NCBI GenBank assembly: GCA_018806915.1
Contig: JAGKQI010000049.1
Location: forward strand, 682,001 to 746,000
DNA: 64,000 bases
Reading direction: 5' to 3'
Source: Phytophthora colocasiae
Lineage: Eukaryota; Oomycota; Peronosporomycetes; Peronosporales; Peronosporaceae
Below the pieces are notes generated by a model. The model was not told the origin of the DNA. It saw only the letters and a program-made list of their open reading frames with translations, and made no database searches. A program made the position numbers and the translations under genes. Positions 29,551 through 40,170 of the stretch are shown here, piece by piece (the stretch's first letter is position 1; every line of letters begins with the position of its first letter).

Positions 29551-30261
29551 TTAAGGGACGCAATTCTCTCCAGTAATTCTCCAGTCAGCGGCGCAGATAT
29601 CCTGCTCGTGTTGTCGCTCAATATCCTTCCAGCGGTTTAGCTGCTGCTCATCGCGTCGTTGAAACCACAAAAAGAGGTGGATTACGTCGCAGTGAATGTG
29701 CTCATGAGTGGGTGGTGCCTGATATGGGCTAGATGCACCGCCGTACTGAACCGTGGAGCCATTGTTGACCTCGGGAAGTGCCGGCAGCTCAGGTTGATGA
29801 TTCTCAGCAAGCCACAAACTGGTGCTGGATCTGTCAGCAATGGAAGGCACATACGTTCTTGATTGCGATGCATCCTCAACACATTCATCCACATCATGAC
29901 GTTCTGCAAATTGCGCCACGTCTCTCTCGTCGAGAGGTGCGTCGTTTTGAGGCAACCGCGGGTGCACATGCACGTCATGACGCCTTGTGGTGGTAGCACG
30001 CTTCACGATTTTCCGCTTCAGCTCCAACGCTTTGCGCTTGATTATGTTGCTTTCATAAGACGTTGTGGAACACAAGCCCACAAATTTACGCTTCAAACTC
30101 GCCGCACTGCGCTCCGCCCACTGTAAGTTTTTGCTGTGGTTGTATCGTACGCATACAGCGTCCCAATCAGCTTTACTCTGCGGTAGCGCGTCTCCCAGGA
30201 TTGACAGCAGGTGCTGTTGTTCGTCCTGGCTGTAGTTTCGGGATCCCTGTGGCTTGGCCAT
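29551..30261 (-). CDS. DUF6818-type Myb/SANT-like protein
   Basis: The 236-residue frame from the ATG at 30261 begins MAKPQGSRNYSQDEQQHLL. The first about 75 residues, GSRNYSQDE...WDAVCVRYNHS...RSAASLKRKFVGL, match the Myb/SANT-like domain common in oomycetes (DUF6818), which pairs with transposon-rich families and probably binds DNA. A basic helix (SNIIKRKALELKRKIVKRA) follows, then an unstructured Pro/Glu region and a C-terminal helix with QRRDEQQLNRWKDIERQHEQ. The frame is open for 109 codons upstream of the chosen ATG but that part is Cys-rich and not protein-like. Neighbours suggest a host gene or domesticated transposon accessory. Confidence 0.7.
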   Translation of the reverse strand: MAKPQGSRNYSQDEQQHLLSILGDALPQSKADWDAVCVRYNHSKNLQWAERSAASLKRKFVGLCSTTSYESNIIKRKALELKRKIVKRATTTRRHDVHVHPRLPQNDAPLDERDVAQFAERHDVDECVEDASQSRTYVPSIADRSSTSLWLAENHQPELPALPEVNNGSTVQYGGASSPYQAPPTHEHIHCDVIHLFLWFQRRDEQQLNRWKDIERQHEQDICAADWRITGENCVP

Positions 30262-30886
30262 CTTCACGTGGAGTGAGTGGGTGACTTCTTTTACAGCACA
30301 GCAACAATAAGTAAGCGTGACGATTACCTGGCTCTTCCTCCTCGTGCGTGGCGTTTTGTGAAGTGGCAAGTTATCCGTGGTGGTGGGATGGCGTGCCTTC
30401 TCGAGAGTTCGTTTTTGCTCATCACCCTTGAAGCACGCTGGCATGTTGCAAGGAGGTCCAATTGTAGATGCAGGTATACGTAGTTCTCGGTGAATTGCAC
30501 GTCCTGAACACGAGGGTGCCGAGATGAGGCACTTCATTGAGCTGCAGCAAAGACAACGATAGTGGCAGCCAGAGCAACAAGCCAACACCGATCAATACAG
30601 CCAGATTCAAAACTACATACAACAATGGTGCTCATTCTATCTTGTGACCTCCGTCCAAATATTTGCTGACACCGGAATATACGACAAGCGCTGGGCAACG
30701 ATGCGATCGTCGTCGCTCTCGAGAGCCTTGTCTACGCCAGATACATCAAGCTGAATTGGACTTTCAGAAAGCTTCGCATTAGGTTACCTTGTGGAAGCCG
30801 GAGTGATATGCAGGGTACTGACTACTATGCAGTAAGAACATAATGATGCGAACACATACACCCGTGTCTCCTTCCAAAGCGAGCTG
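30262..30886. other. Intergenic
   Basis: No gene, repeat or RNA recognised on either strand. Confidence 0.4.
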
Positions 30887-31662
30887 CTACGAATCCCACG
30901 TAAGGTCCCTCAGTTTGAAGGTAGCTTGACAGTCTGCGTCACGGAACAGCTTCAGATTGGAGTAGTCATTGATAGTGACGACGGTGCCAGGAATGGGAAG
31001 GTCGTCCGAGTCTGACGTCGTGTTCCACATGGTGCCGGTCAGAAGCACCGAGTTGACTGTGTGGCGGTCTGTGTCGTAGCGCTCACGGAAAAGCTGGTTG
31101 ATCATAAGTAGTTAGTGTTGTGACCCATACCCCTTCAGTGTTGTATTCATACCGTAATCTGGTCTTGGAGCGGCTCCGGGGAGTCTGCATCGACAAAGTG
31201 AAGTCGGACAAGCTTCAAATCTCTGTAGGTATGATCGGACACCCATAAGAGCTTCATTCGCAGCTTGACTTTCTTCTGGGTCTCTCCTTTCAGATGATCC
31301 TGAAGATCTGCGTTAAATACAATCCAGTGATTAGTTAATCTTAACGACTCGACATATTCCATACCTTCTACAGCAGATATGATGCGCCGACTTCTACCCG
31401 GCGTATCAAGCAGCTCACGCAGACGCTCGAACGGTGTCTGCCGTGGCGGTGGCGACGACTGAGTTTCGCTGGAGCCTTCCGAGTCTTCCGAGACCTCACG
31501 ACTCTGTCTTGTACGCGGAGCTGAACGTGGAACAGCAACTGCTGTTACTATCTGCTTAGCTGATTTCACCTTTACTCCTTTACTTCCGCTGCTAACAGGA
31601 GCCGTGGCGATTGGGTTTCCAGATTTGCCTTTCACAGTCATGTGGATATTCGTAAATGACAC
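30887..31662 (-). CDS. Spliced gene of unknown function
   Basis: Exon 1 (31662-31153) and exon 2 (31093-30887) are joined by a textbook 59-bp intron (31152-31094): donor GTATGA, branch CACTAACTAC, acceptor ACCAG, phase 0. The 238-residue product has a Lys/Ser-rich basic start (GSKGVKVKSAKQ), an acidic Ser-rich linker, then a globular part: TPFERLRELLDTPGRSRR, VESLRLTNHWIVFNADLQDH, KKVKLRMKLLWVSDHTYRDL, VLLTGTMWN, GTVVTINDYSNLKLF. It ends with a stop at 30887. The intact frame and clean intron argue for a functional gene. A beta-rich nucleic-acid-binding fold is possible but not shown. Confidence 0.6.
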
Positions 31663-33297
31663 AATGATGAAGGCTCACTATCTGAGGGTGTGGATTCGCA
31701 TTGTTGTGTAGTCCTGTGCCGTAGCTGATATTAAATTCTGGGCGTCTAGTGTTTTCAAACGCGAGCGATAATTGAAGAGCAGAAGGATCCAACCCCGTAT
31801 GCTTTTAAAAAAAACACACCACATACCACTGGCGGTGAGAGTGCCTCAAAACTTCAACATGAAGGAGGTTTAACCTGACAAACTGTGCTGGGTCAGCGTA
31901 TAGCTCTAGTGACAGTGCAGTCTGCGCTGCCTAAAAAACGGTACCCCATCAGACTCGAACGTAGTCTTACACTTGATTTTGCGTAGTCACTACATCAAGC
32001 GCTGTACAAGTGCATATCCATCTCAGCGCCGACTTGGAAAAGCGGTGGGCCACTGTGATGGGGCTCAATCCAAAGCCGCCGGGCGGTATCTACCGCGTTC
32101 AATGTCACGGAAACTCCACAGACGCGACTATCTGTCTCCGAAGCCGATTGGCTTCACCATAGTCGGCAAGAAAGATGCACCACGGACGTCATGGGCCATG
32201 GACCATGCCGCTCGTCAAATCAACATGTTCAATGTTCAAGTGACGCAACGTCCATCGCATCAAGGACTGTAACTTCTTAGGCATGAACAACGCAGCTGAC
32301 GCAGCGCTCAATACGGCACGAGATGCAACAACCGAGCCGTGGATGTGGCGGCCTTGGACGAACACTTTGACATCCTAGAGTCTCTGTAAGGGTGTGGCGT
32401 TTGCACGCTGGATGTGGCGTGGCCGAGGACTACCTGGCAATCGTCGATAGGCTCTTTCTGCTACCCGGGTACCAGGCGACGCACTTGATGCGTATCGCCC
32501 AGCTAACTCGCAGTGGGAAGTAGACAAGAAAACGGAGCTAACGGAAGCAGTGGTTTCGACAAGTTGGCTTTGAAAGACCAATGTCAGTGTCGTTGCTCAT
32601 TTTTGGGTGTGAGATCTGTCGCTCACATGGTGAGCCTGTGTTGCTATGATAGTTAGTAGAACATGTATATTGATACCAGTACTAAGTGTGCTACTTCATT
32701 GGGTCAAACTTTGGGATTGATACCTAATTTGTTGCTGTAGAAACCTGCAGAAAAATGTGCTGAGCGATTGGAGTTTTGTTAAGGGTTAGTTACGTGGTAA
32801 GCGCACTCGATTATTACATAAGCAATGCTCATTCAAAGCGGAAACCATTTAAGGGCTCGTTTTGGCGCCTTGTCGAGCAAGCATAACGACGGTGTTCCTA
32901 TGATCGTGAATGTCTTCACGTTATTCAGAAGGGCAACTTCAACGTCGCTGGAGTTGAAGTTTCTGTATGCTTTTTTTTTATTAAAGTGCCTCGAGAACTA
33001 TGTTGCACTGATTGGGAAGCTGTTGCACTTCAACGTCGTGGATATATGTATAAGCTGACCGGGTCGCATATTGATCCATCGCTGGGGCGGTGACACTGCC
33101 AGGCATACCATATCCACCAGAGTCCCTCTGTAAAAAAAATACCTTGCTCACCGTGGTGCTCGCTCATCGCTAGGTTAGGGATACACGCAAGTGAATGCAA
33201 ACTATAGCTAGTAGTGTCCGAGGCGTCCAATATGTTCCATAAGGCATTCATTATGCTGGGGTGATAGAACGAAGTTTGACGGAGCAGATTTTGCGTA
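31663..33297. other. Long stretch without a supported gene
   Basis: About 1.6 kb. 32100-32390 has overlapping coding-like fragments on the plus strand (e.g. GFTIVGKKDAPRTSW, then NNRAVDVAALDEHFDIL in another frame) that may be a decayed exon of unknown identity. The rest is AT-rich and non-coding. Confidence 0.35.
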
Positions 33298-33314
33298 GCT
33301 CATATTTCAATTTG
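33298..33314 (+). promoter_or_regulatory. Oomycete initiator of the 33356 gene
   Basis: GCTCATATTTCAATTTG matches GCTCATTYYNCAWTTT apart from one extra base. It lies 42-58 nt before the ATG at 33356 and supports that start. Confidence 0.6.
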
Positions 33315-33355
33315 CCAGCAACGAGCATCCAGCGACCAAGGCTTCTGCAACTGCA

Positions 33356-34084
33356 ATGTTTGCACCACGCAACCTCAAGGCTCACGGTCATGTTGAGCTC
33401 CACCGAGCGTTCTCGACGCTTGAAGCAAACCGTTTGCGGTCACTCGCTCGATCCGAAGATTTCTGGCTCCCGGATACTTGGGACGGTATCCTCATCGACG
33501 ATCATCGAAGTCGTGCGGCACTCCCTGACGATACTGCGCGTGAGCTCACAATTGGTCTGGAGAAATTCATCAAGACCTTTTTTCCTGTGGCTACTGCGGC
33601 GGAGTGGGAATTTGTTAAGACAAGATCTGGGGCTCAGGACCAGCTCGTGCGACGCGAGTATGTGCCTGTGGAGTCTGGTAGAGCGGCCATGGATGTGTGC
33701 TCTCTCCCTGGGTCCGTCCTTATTGCTCTAGAGGACAACACATTTTTGTATGGCTATGGGTGGAATCATCACATCGCCATGCAATCCAACCGGAAGCTTA
33801 TCCGGCTTAACAAGGGCGACCTCATTCTATTCCGAGGCGACTTCATTTTTTCACTGGCGGGGTGTCAACGCAGCAACGTGTGTGTTCATGGGATCCTCGA
33901 TACTCCGCGTTACGCTCGACAGGTCACTCATGTTCCTGATTTCGTTGAGGTGGAAGACGACACTCGCCCTGTTGATGAGAAGTTTTGCTTCGTTTGGAAC
34001 TGTCCGTTCCGGGGCGACCTCGCTTCGGAAGCACCTGAACCGTTACCATGGAATGGTTTTCAACTCCGTGCGCCCGACACTTGA
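33356..34084 (+). CDS. Intact single-exon gene, possible 2OG/cupin-like fold
   Basis: A complete 242-residue frame begins at the ATG at 33356, just after a good oomycete initiator. The first half is charged and helical (AFSTLEANRLRSLARSEDFW, ELTIGLEKFIKTFFPVA). The second half reads as a beta barrel: PGSVLIALEDNTFLYGYGWNH, KLIRLNKGDLILFRGDFIFS, NVCVHGILDTPRYARQVTHV. The GDL-LFRGD-x-x-x-x-AG...VHG-LD pattern recurs in oomycete-expanded proteins that I associate loosely with phytanoyl-CoA-dioxygenase or cupin folds, but the metal-binding HxD...H triad is not evident (FRGDFIF replaces the expected ..D.IH). Function unknown; one of few intact genes here. Confidence 0.65.
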   Translation: MFAPRNLKAHGHVELHRAFSTLEANRLRSLARSEDFWLPDTWDGILIDDHRSRAALPDDTARELTIGLEKFIKTFFPVATAAEWEFVKTRSGAQDQLVRREYVPVESGRAAMDVCSLPGSVLIALEDNTFLYGYGWNHHIAMQSNRKLIRLNKGDLILFRGDFIFSLAGCQRSNVCVHGILDTPRYARQVTHVPDFVEVEDDTRPVDEKFCFVWNCPFRGDLASEAPEPLPWNGFQLRAPDT

Positions 34085-34440
34085 CTAACGGTGCACAGGA
34101 GGGGTCTAAAAAGCTAGTTACGTCTTCTTAGGGTTTCTGTTTAGTTTTTCATGCTGCTGTGACGCGTGTAGTACAAAAGCTTTGCAACCCCTGTCATTAT
34201 ATGTTCCTTTTACCATTTCTCCAGCGTAAACTATGCCGAGTGATACAACTATGGAATTCATGTGCTAAGCCCCCTGACAAGACCAGCAAGCGGTGCGAAG
34301 AGCACGGCTGTGGAGAGGGAGAAAGAACCTGTATATGTTAAAAGTGACCATGACTTCACACCAAATGCGAGACATCTTTATCCGTTCTATTTGGTTGCTA
34401 GGCACCCTTCCCAAGTTTGTCTGACTGTTCGAACCGCTTA
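34085..34440. other. Intergenic
   Basis: 3' flank of the preceding gene; nothing else recognised. Confidence 0.4.
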
Positions 34441-35085
34441 GGCATGCTCTTCTTCATCAAGTTCTGAATGCTGCCGTTCTTATACCAGCCGATCCGGTCG
34501 TCGTTGAACGTGTGGCTTACCGTGATGTCGAACGGAGCGGTACCAGGGGCGGGCGTCACGAACAGGGTCAGCGGCTTGCCAGGGCGTGACGATTTGCAAA
34601 CCGAGGATGCCGACCCTGCCGTTGCCCGAGATCTTGTTGTAGTCCACCGGATTGGCGAACGTCAACGTCAGCATACCCTGCTTGTTCAGGTTCGTCTCAC
34701 TCACGATCACGGTGCATTCACTGAGGTGACGTTGCCCCAGCGCAGCCTGCTCATGCAGCTGCCCTCACCGTAGTTCTCGTCACCAATCACAATTTAGCTG
34801 ACACCGTTCGCCTTGCACTGGTTGGCGACTTGGCGAACTCACCCGTAAACTAGTTCAGCACGCTGTTCGTCGTTCTCAGCGTTCTCGGCACCGACAGAGG
34901 TTGTGTCGAAGTGGCCGCGGTACTTGAGCAACGGTCCAGCCATACCGATGTGGTTGGTAGTGCACTTGCCCTTCTCCAGGATCGGCACCGGCATATCAAC
35001 CGTATCCTTGTCATCCCACTCGTCGAACACGTACAGGAACGCCAAATGCTCACTCTTTGGTTCAATGTTCAAGTCCAGACCGTTT
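34441..35085 (-). pseudogene. ACO: Aconitase C-terminal fragment, broken
   Basis: Read on the minus strand, successive frames give the aconitase swivel domain in order: EPKSEHLAFLYVFDEWDDKD, GKCTTNHIGMAGPLLKYRGH, VANQCKANGVS then a stop where Trp is normal, IVIGDENYGEGS, HEQAALGQRHLSE, ETNLNKQGMLTLTFANPVDY and FNDDRIGWYKNGSIQNLMKK. These are the C-terminal about 200 residues of mitochondrial-type aconitate hydratase (citrate to isocitrate, TCA cycle). At least three frameshifts and a nonsense codon make it a pseudogene; the [4Fe-4S] domains 1-3 are missing. It lies just past the 3' side of the Helitron, so gene capture or a nearby truncated duplicate are both possible. Confidence 0.85.
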
Positions 35086-35273
35086 CACCGCTGAGATCGA
35101 CACAACGGGTCAACTCCTTTGTGCCTATAGTTCGTGCACGACCAAACCGTTCACCGCACTCAACAATCCGAGTTTTACTTAATTGAGTCGGGGATCAACG
35201 CACCCTGACGGTGTTCGGTCACAATAGATTTATTGTTACCATTTGAATAATGTATTGAATGGAACGAACACGG

Positions 35274-36830
35274 TTATGAATTATGTAGTCGAGCAATAGT
35301 TTCGCAGCTGAGGCGCTCGAGACGAGCCTCTTCATCGATTGCAGCTTGCGGGGGTCGGGCCCAAGCAATTATATCGCTCGTTAGATGTGATAGTGCTGCA
35401 AAAGCAGATCTGCTTGTTACACGCGACACCAATAGGTAGGGCTGTTCCTTCTTGTTCGCAAAAGAGTTACTAGACCGCCACTCTGTCACCACCATGCTGT
35501 TCAAAGTCTCCCCCTGTACCTTGTACACGGTAGAAGACACGGCACACACTAACGGGAACTGCTGAATCCGAGTGGACAGAGAACGGGGTACACCGCCGAC
35601 AACCCCAGCAAGAGAAATATTGCAGGCGCCGTAGCCTTCGCTGTCGAAGAACAGGGGGAATATGTTTCGGTCAACACTACCTAGCATTGGAGTGGCGTCT
35701 GGACCGCGATCAAGTCGGACAAGCACTGCAGGTGGAGGCAAACTGGGAACTTTCACCGTCATGTCGGCAACGCTGTCATGAACTAGTCGAAATGTCGTGC
35801 CATGTTGAAAGCAAATAGCCTCTAAACGACCAAGAGTCCCGTTCGCGACCATTTTTGCTGGTCGAATGTTTTGCGTAATTTGTATTGGCATACCGACGAT
35901 CAAGTCCAGGTATGGAGCCATGCGACCAAATCTGGAGCCCGGAAGCGCCATAATGTCTCGCACTTCGGCCGTGCGGAGCCCAGATAGCTTACCCTTGAAG
36001 TTTGCTACCACACGAACTGGATACTCACCTTTCGGTAGTATCTTTGCTGCTGTTGAAATGTATAGGTTGTTGATCGACGTTCTTGTTGAGTTGTCCGGGG
36101 TCACGAAAGTATCATAAGTTTGTTGAGTAGCTACTTCCTGTATAGCATCCCCAGATGTCAAGACCCGCCAATTAATTATGTGTACAAATTCAGGAGTCCA
36201 GACACCGAAGCGCGCCTGCTGACAACCACGACCCCATTCTGGATCCGCTTTGAACCGAACCGAGTCTTTCAAGATCACGACATTCTTAAATTCGCACCAG
36301 AGCTGATAGCCAGCGAGCTCGTCTGCTGACATATTTGTCTTTGTAGAAGGGTTTTTATATAGCGGTTCTCCCCCCACCGGAGGCAACTGCAAAAAGTCGC
36401 CAACTAGCACCACGTGAACACCACCAAACGGAACATCAAAAACTCTCTTCGCAATACGTAAGCGCTTGTCTAGCTGTGAAAGCTGGTACTTCTTCATCAT
36501 AGAAACCTCATCGATAATAATTAGATCGAGTTTTGCAATCTCATCGCTTGCGCTCTTCTTTCGAATTTGCAACAGAAATCCTGCTAAAGTTCGCCCCCCA
36601 ATGAGTGTCGCTGCTTTACCAGTCAGTGCCGTCTTAACAACACACTCGGAACGGCTCCAGCTTCCGCAAAGTGCCTGGACAGACTCTACGATTCGACTCT
36701 TCCCTGTACCTCCTTCACCCCCCAGGAACATAAGAAGCTGGCTGTCACGCAGTACGGAATTTAGCGTCTCGCCTGCATCATAGGACCCCTCTGCAAGTCT
36801 CCATCTCGTTAGTAAGGCTTTCCCTATCAT
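35274..36830 (-). CDS. Helitron Pif1-family helicase domain
   Basis: 518 residues. Walker A GGEGGTGKSRIVES (about residues 37-50), Walker B LDLIIIDEVSMM, motif III VVLVGDFLQLPPVGG and the C-terminal VCAVSSTVYKVQGETLNSMVV with SR..TSRSAFAAL identify a Pif1/RecD2-like superfamily 1 helicase. It unwinds DNA 5'-3' during rolling-circle transposition. The domain is complete and uninterrupted, unlike the rest of the protein; the ATG at 36830 is internal to the ancestral polyprotein. Confidence 0.9.
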   Translation of the reverse strand: MIGKALLTRWRLAEGSYDAGETLNSVLRDSQLLMFLGGEGGTGKSRIVESVQALCGSWSRSECVVKTALTGKAATLIGGRTLAGFLLQIRKKSASDEIAKLDLIIIDEVSMMKKYQLSQLDKRLRIAKRVFDVPFGGVHVVLVGDFLQLPPVGGEPLYKNPSTKTNMSADELAGYQLWCEFKNVVILKDSVRFKADPEWGRGCQQARFGVWTPEFVHIINWRVLTSGDAIQEVATQQTYDTFVTPDNSTRTSINNLYISTAAKILPKGEYPVRVVANFKGKLSGLRTAEVRDIMALPGSRFGRMAPYLDLIVGMPIQITQNIRPAKMVANGTLGRLEAICFQHGTTFRLVHDSVADMTVKVPSLPPPAVLVRLDRGPDATPMLGSVDRNIFPLFFDSEGYGACNISLAGVVGGVPRSLSTRIQQFPLVCAVSSTVYKVQGETLNSMVVTEWRSSNSFANKKEQPYLLVSRVTSRSAFAALSHLTSDIIAWARPPQAAIDEEARLERLSCETIARLHNS

Positions 36831-38067
36831 TTGAAAAGCCCAGTGTTGTCTCTCGTTCAGGTGAATGCAGCTGAAGTATCTGAAATACTAGCGAATTTTT
36901 TTACCACCTTAGGATCATGCGATAAAGCTGTCGAAGGCTGCCAGGTCATATTAGACCCAACTAGAGAGCTATCCAGCAGCTCCACCACCTCTGTACAGTG
37001 ATCGGGCATTGTTGTTGGGTCCAGACTCAAAGTCAACGCATTGTCAGTGTGAACATCTTTTACCCACTTTCTCATAGAAGGGATGGGCGGTAGTTCTGAA
37101 GTTGGCAATGCCGAATATGGCCCCAGTGTCGAGTTTTCAGCAACACCCCAGCATTTCTCGGTTCTTAAAGGTCCATCATGTATGCAATTTTCCTGTCAGG
37201 GTTTGGTGATGTTGGACAAGCAGCCGGGTGCAGTGTCGAACTCTCCAAGATGGCGTCTGGATCGCCTTCTAGCTCCCACATCTGGAGTAGCCCTCTATTT
37301 TCCTCATCCTCTTCAAGCAAATCAACATCGTCTAGATCGTCGGCAACAAACAGATCATCGTTTTCGTCATTTGAGTCATCGTCAGAATCGGCATTAAAAT
37401 CACCCTGTTCGGCTGCAACTGCTGCTTCCCTTCGTAGTTTTGCCCTCTCGAACCCACTATAATAATCAGCCATGTTATCCATAATGGTTCGAGTAAATTC
37501 ACCACACTGGGGTGTCCACTGTTCGTAGGCATCGATCCACCTTTGTTCATCGAAGCATTCAGCACAACCAATGAGATCGTCCAGGTCTCGAAATGGCTTG
37601 AAGAGAACCAAGGCAAGCACCGCGTACTTGCATTTCTTCTCTGTTGTTGCTTCTCCTATAGTGTTGGGCATCCGGAAGTTTTGAACGACTGGTACAACCT
37701 CTTTGTACCGCTTTCCTAAACAGTGTGTTGCGCTTAGAGGGTGACCACAAGCGAAGCTTAGCCTATTACTCGAAGCTCGCGCGTGCTTTTTTCTGAAGTA
37801 CCACATAGAAAACTCGTACAAGCTCAACTCCTCAAGCATCTTGGGCCGGAAAATGTAGTCGTCAAGATAGGATACAGCACGAAAATTTGTTTTTTTAGCT
37901 TCATCAGCATCGTTGACAAGGTTGCAGGAATAATCGTCTAATCTCATTAGCTGTCGAATCACATCTCCAAGAGGCAATGACGTACACTTTGCGCTCGAGT
38001 AGCAACACGATCCACGGTAAATGTAGAGAGCTGCTAGAGGTCCTGCAATTTCCTGGCGGTTGGTCAA
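36831..38067 (-). pseudogene. Helitron Rep-helicase connecting region
   Basis: 38067-37165 reads REIAGPLAALYIYRGSCCYSS, VSYLDDYIFRPKMLEELSLYEF and FGCAECF-like segments with a long acidic tail (DSDDDSNDENDDLFVADDLD). These are typical of the region between the HUH nuclease and the helicase in oomycete Helitrons. It is in frame with the Rep ORF across the TAA at 38125. After 37165 the frame shifts at least twice (37108-36857 fragment) before the helicase. Confidence 0.7.
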
Positions 38068-38124
38068 ATTATAGATGAGGGCAGCGACGCGCTTACGAGC
38101 GACAACGTGTTGATTAGGAGCAGA

Positions 38125-40140
38125 TTAACCAGCAGCAATCTCTTCGACACTTTCACGTATCTGTCGTCTCTTCAACGCGGCCACAGCAACAGCCACTTGC
38201 GAATCCAATCGTTTTTGCTGCTTCGTTACATATGTACAGCAGTAGTGTATTCGCTCGGTAGCATCGCTGCCGCCTAACAGGATCTGGATGTCGTGATTAC
38301 ATCTAAATGTGGCCATTATCTCGTAATTAAATCCATTTACAAATTCATGTCCGAGAGTCCGTTTTAGCTCCACGCCAGACGATTTAAACGAGGTGGCGTC
38401 GAAGCGCGGGCGAGGAAAACGGTAGCGACAGAAAGAGTCGTTCGCTGTAACCACAGATTGTTTGAAGCAGCTAGTTGTGTGGCACCAAAGGTGTTGATTG
38501 ACCAACACAACCAAAGCGGAAACCATGTAGTTTAGAGATTGCTTCGATAATCGAGCATCGGTGGAAAACGGTGGTAACGCTTCAATTAGTCTTGCCAATG
38601 CGTCATTGCGGAAAGGATCGTCATCGGCTTTGCATAGAGTTATCTGACGGCGATTCGCCTGCTCGAGCAGCTCTGATGTCCCGTCACGAATCGATGTCTC
38701 GCTGCAAAAGCTTGCATGAACTGACTCGCGATCACAAACTTTATTTACAGCATGCTGCTTTGAGTTCCGGCCCTTTATCTCCAGGCGAGCCTGATCCTCG
38801 ATTTCGTGAGCAGATAGATGACGCTCCCATGGAGGCCAAAACGTTGGTCGGGCCTTTAGCAGAGCATTTCGGATGACGTGTTGCGAACTGAATTTCGCAC
38901 CGCGGCAGCTACACTCCGCTAACACTGGCTCCACTACATGGCGCCTAAATCGAGCTGGAGGATGACTGCTTTGCAGTTTCTTGCGGGATTGGTCTGGAAT
39001 TGGTAGGGCAACGAGGTTGTCAAACGTAGCACCACACTTAGAACAGCCGCATTCATCAAGAGGAATAGGCAGGTCATTTCGAACGACACTATCGGCGTAT
39101 GAAGTCACGAGCTGGCAAAACTCTTTGCCCAGAGAAGAATTCAATAGTTTTTCCGTAGCAATTGAGTTTTGAGGGCAGTTGTCTAGCCATATAAGAAAGT
39201 GAATGTGTAGAGTACCCCGGCCCTGCGTTTCGACCATACCAAAGAAAGCCTTGACGTCTCCAAACAGGCCGCGAAACGGTAGTCGTTTGTGCGTGGTAGG
39301 ATCCATACCTAATGCACATCGAATAAATGCATCAACCTGCCGAATGAAGAGGCGAGCCGAAGCACAATCATTCCCTTTGCTTGCTTCTCGTAGCTCTGTT
39401 TTACTGGGTAGACGAGCCTCCAGGATGTCAAAAAGTGTATCAAGCGATGCAATCCCCGTATACTGTGCCAACACCAAAGAATTGTCGGTGTTGGGGGTCA
39501 ACGTAATGAAGAGAGCCGGCTGTCCGAATCTAGCCTGATAGGCAAAGGCTTTGTGTCGACACTGAGCTCGTTCGGCATTACTTCCCCAGACAGATCGAGT
39601 GCCTATTTCGACTGTCTTTAGAAACCGTTGAGCAACAGTGTCCTCCGACGATTTCCATGGTAAGCACCCTTGGCGCCGCCTCTCATTTTCGAGTAATGCC
39701 TTGCCCAACTGTTCCGCGCTGAGGTTTTCGTAGCCTTCCAGAAGATGTGGAAAGCGTTGGCATCGTATGTGGTTTTGAATATACATGTTGTTCAACGAGA
39801 TTCGATCGAACGTAACCAGTAAGAAAAGCTCATCTTCAGCAAACTGAAGCCCGCTCAGCATAGAATAGTATTTGGTGCATTCTTGCACCGATACACTAAT
39901 CCGTCGGTGCTCTCCAGGACCTCCCCGGCCAAACGGGAATAGATGGGGAAACATTCGGGCCAGCAGATCACCAGAAATGTCATTTGCAATGTGATTACAT
40001 CTGCGGATCTCAAATTCACGTTCTCCACTTTCATTTGCATTAACCGCAGTCAGATTGGCGTGCTTTACAGCGGGCATACCATCATCCGATAAAGCTATGC
40101 GCCTCTCAATCATTCTGCACTCGTTTTCTTCACCCACCAC
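38125..40140 (-). CDS. Helitron Rep (HUH endonuclease) domain
   Basis: 671 residues. Motifs in order: HIANDISGDLLARMFPHLFPFGRGG (Helitron-like N), motif 1 FITLTPN, motif 2 GRGTLHIHFLIW (the HUH metal site, HIH) and motif 3 YCCTYVTKQQ, which supplies a tyrosine and downstream Lys as in Y2 Rep proteins. Cys pairs CGCSKCG and CSCRGAK suggest zinc binding. Rep nicks and joins single strands in rolling-circle transposition. It ends at a TAA that is probably a mutation, since the same frame continues. Confidence 0.9.
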   Translation of the reverse strand: MVGEENECRMIERRIALSDDGMPAVKHANLTAVNANESGEREFEIRRCNHIANDISGDLLARMFPHLFPFGRGGPGEHRRISVSVQECTKYYSMLSGLQFAEDELFLLVTFDRISLNNMYIQNHIRCQRFPHLLEGYENLSAEQLGKALLENERRRQGCLPWKSSEDTVAQRFLKTVEIGTRSVWGSNAERAQCRHKAFAYQARFGQPALFITLTPNTDNSLVLAQYTGIASLDTLFDILEARLPSKTELREASKGNDCASARLFIRQVDAFIRCALGMDPTTHKRLPFRGLFGDVKAFFGMVETQGRGTLHIHFLIWLDNCPQNSIATEKLLNSSLGKEFCQLVTSYADSVVRNDLPIPLDECGCSKCGATFDNLVALPIPDQSRKKLQSSHPPARFRRHVVEPVLAECSCRGAKFSSQHVIRNALLKARPTFWPPWERHLSAHEIEDQARLEIKGRNSKQHAVNKVCDRESVHASFCSETSIRDGTSELLEQANRRQITLCKADDDPFRNDALARLIEALPPFSTDARLSKQSLNYMVSALVVLVNQHLWCHTTSCFKQSVVTANDSFCRYRFPRPRFDATSFKSSGVELKRTLGHEFVNGFNYEIMATFRCNHDIQILLGGSDATERIHYCCTYVTKQQKRLDSQVAVAVAALKRRQIRESVEEIAAG

Positions 40141-40170
40141 ACGCCAAGCGTCAGAGTCACCGCGAACGCT

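Noticed and set aside
32100..32390. Coding-like fragments (GFTIVGKKDAPRTSW and others)
   Set aside because: Frames change every few dozen codons and no family could be recognised; noted only as a possible decayed exon.
34441..35085. First read as a capsid or virus-like ORF cluster beside the Helitron
   Set aside because: The order of motifs (GKCTT.H...AGP.LKYRGH, IGDENYGEGS, ETNLNKQG) identifies aconitase.
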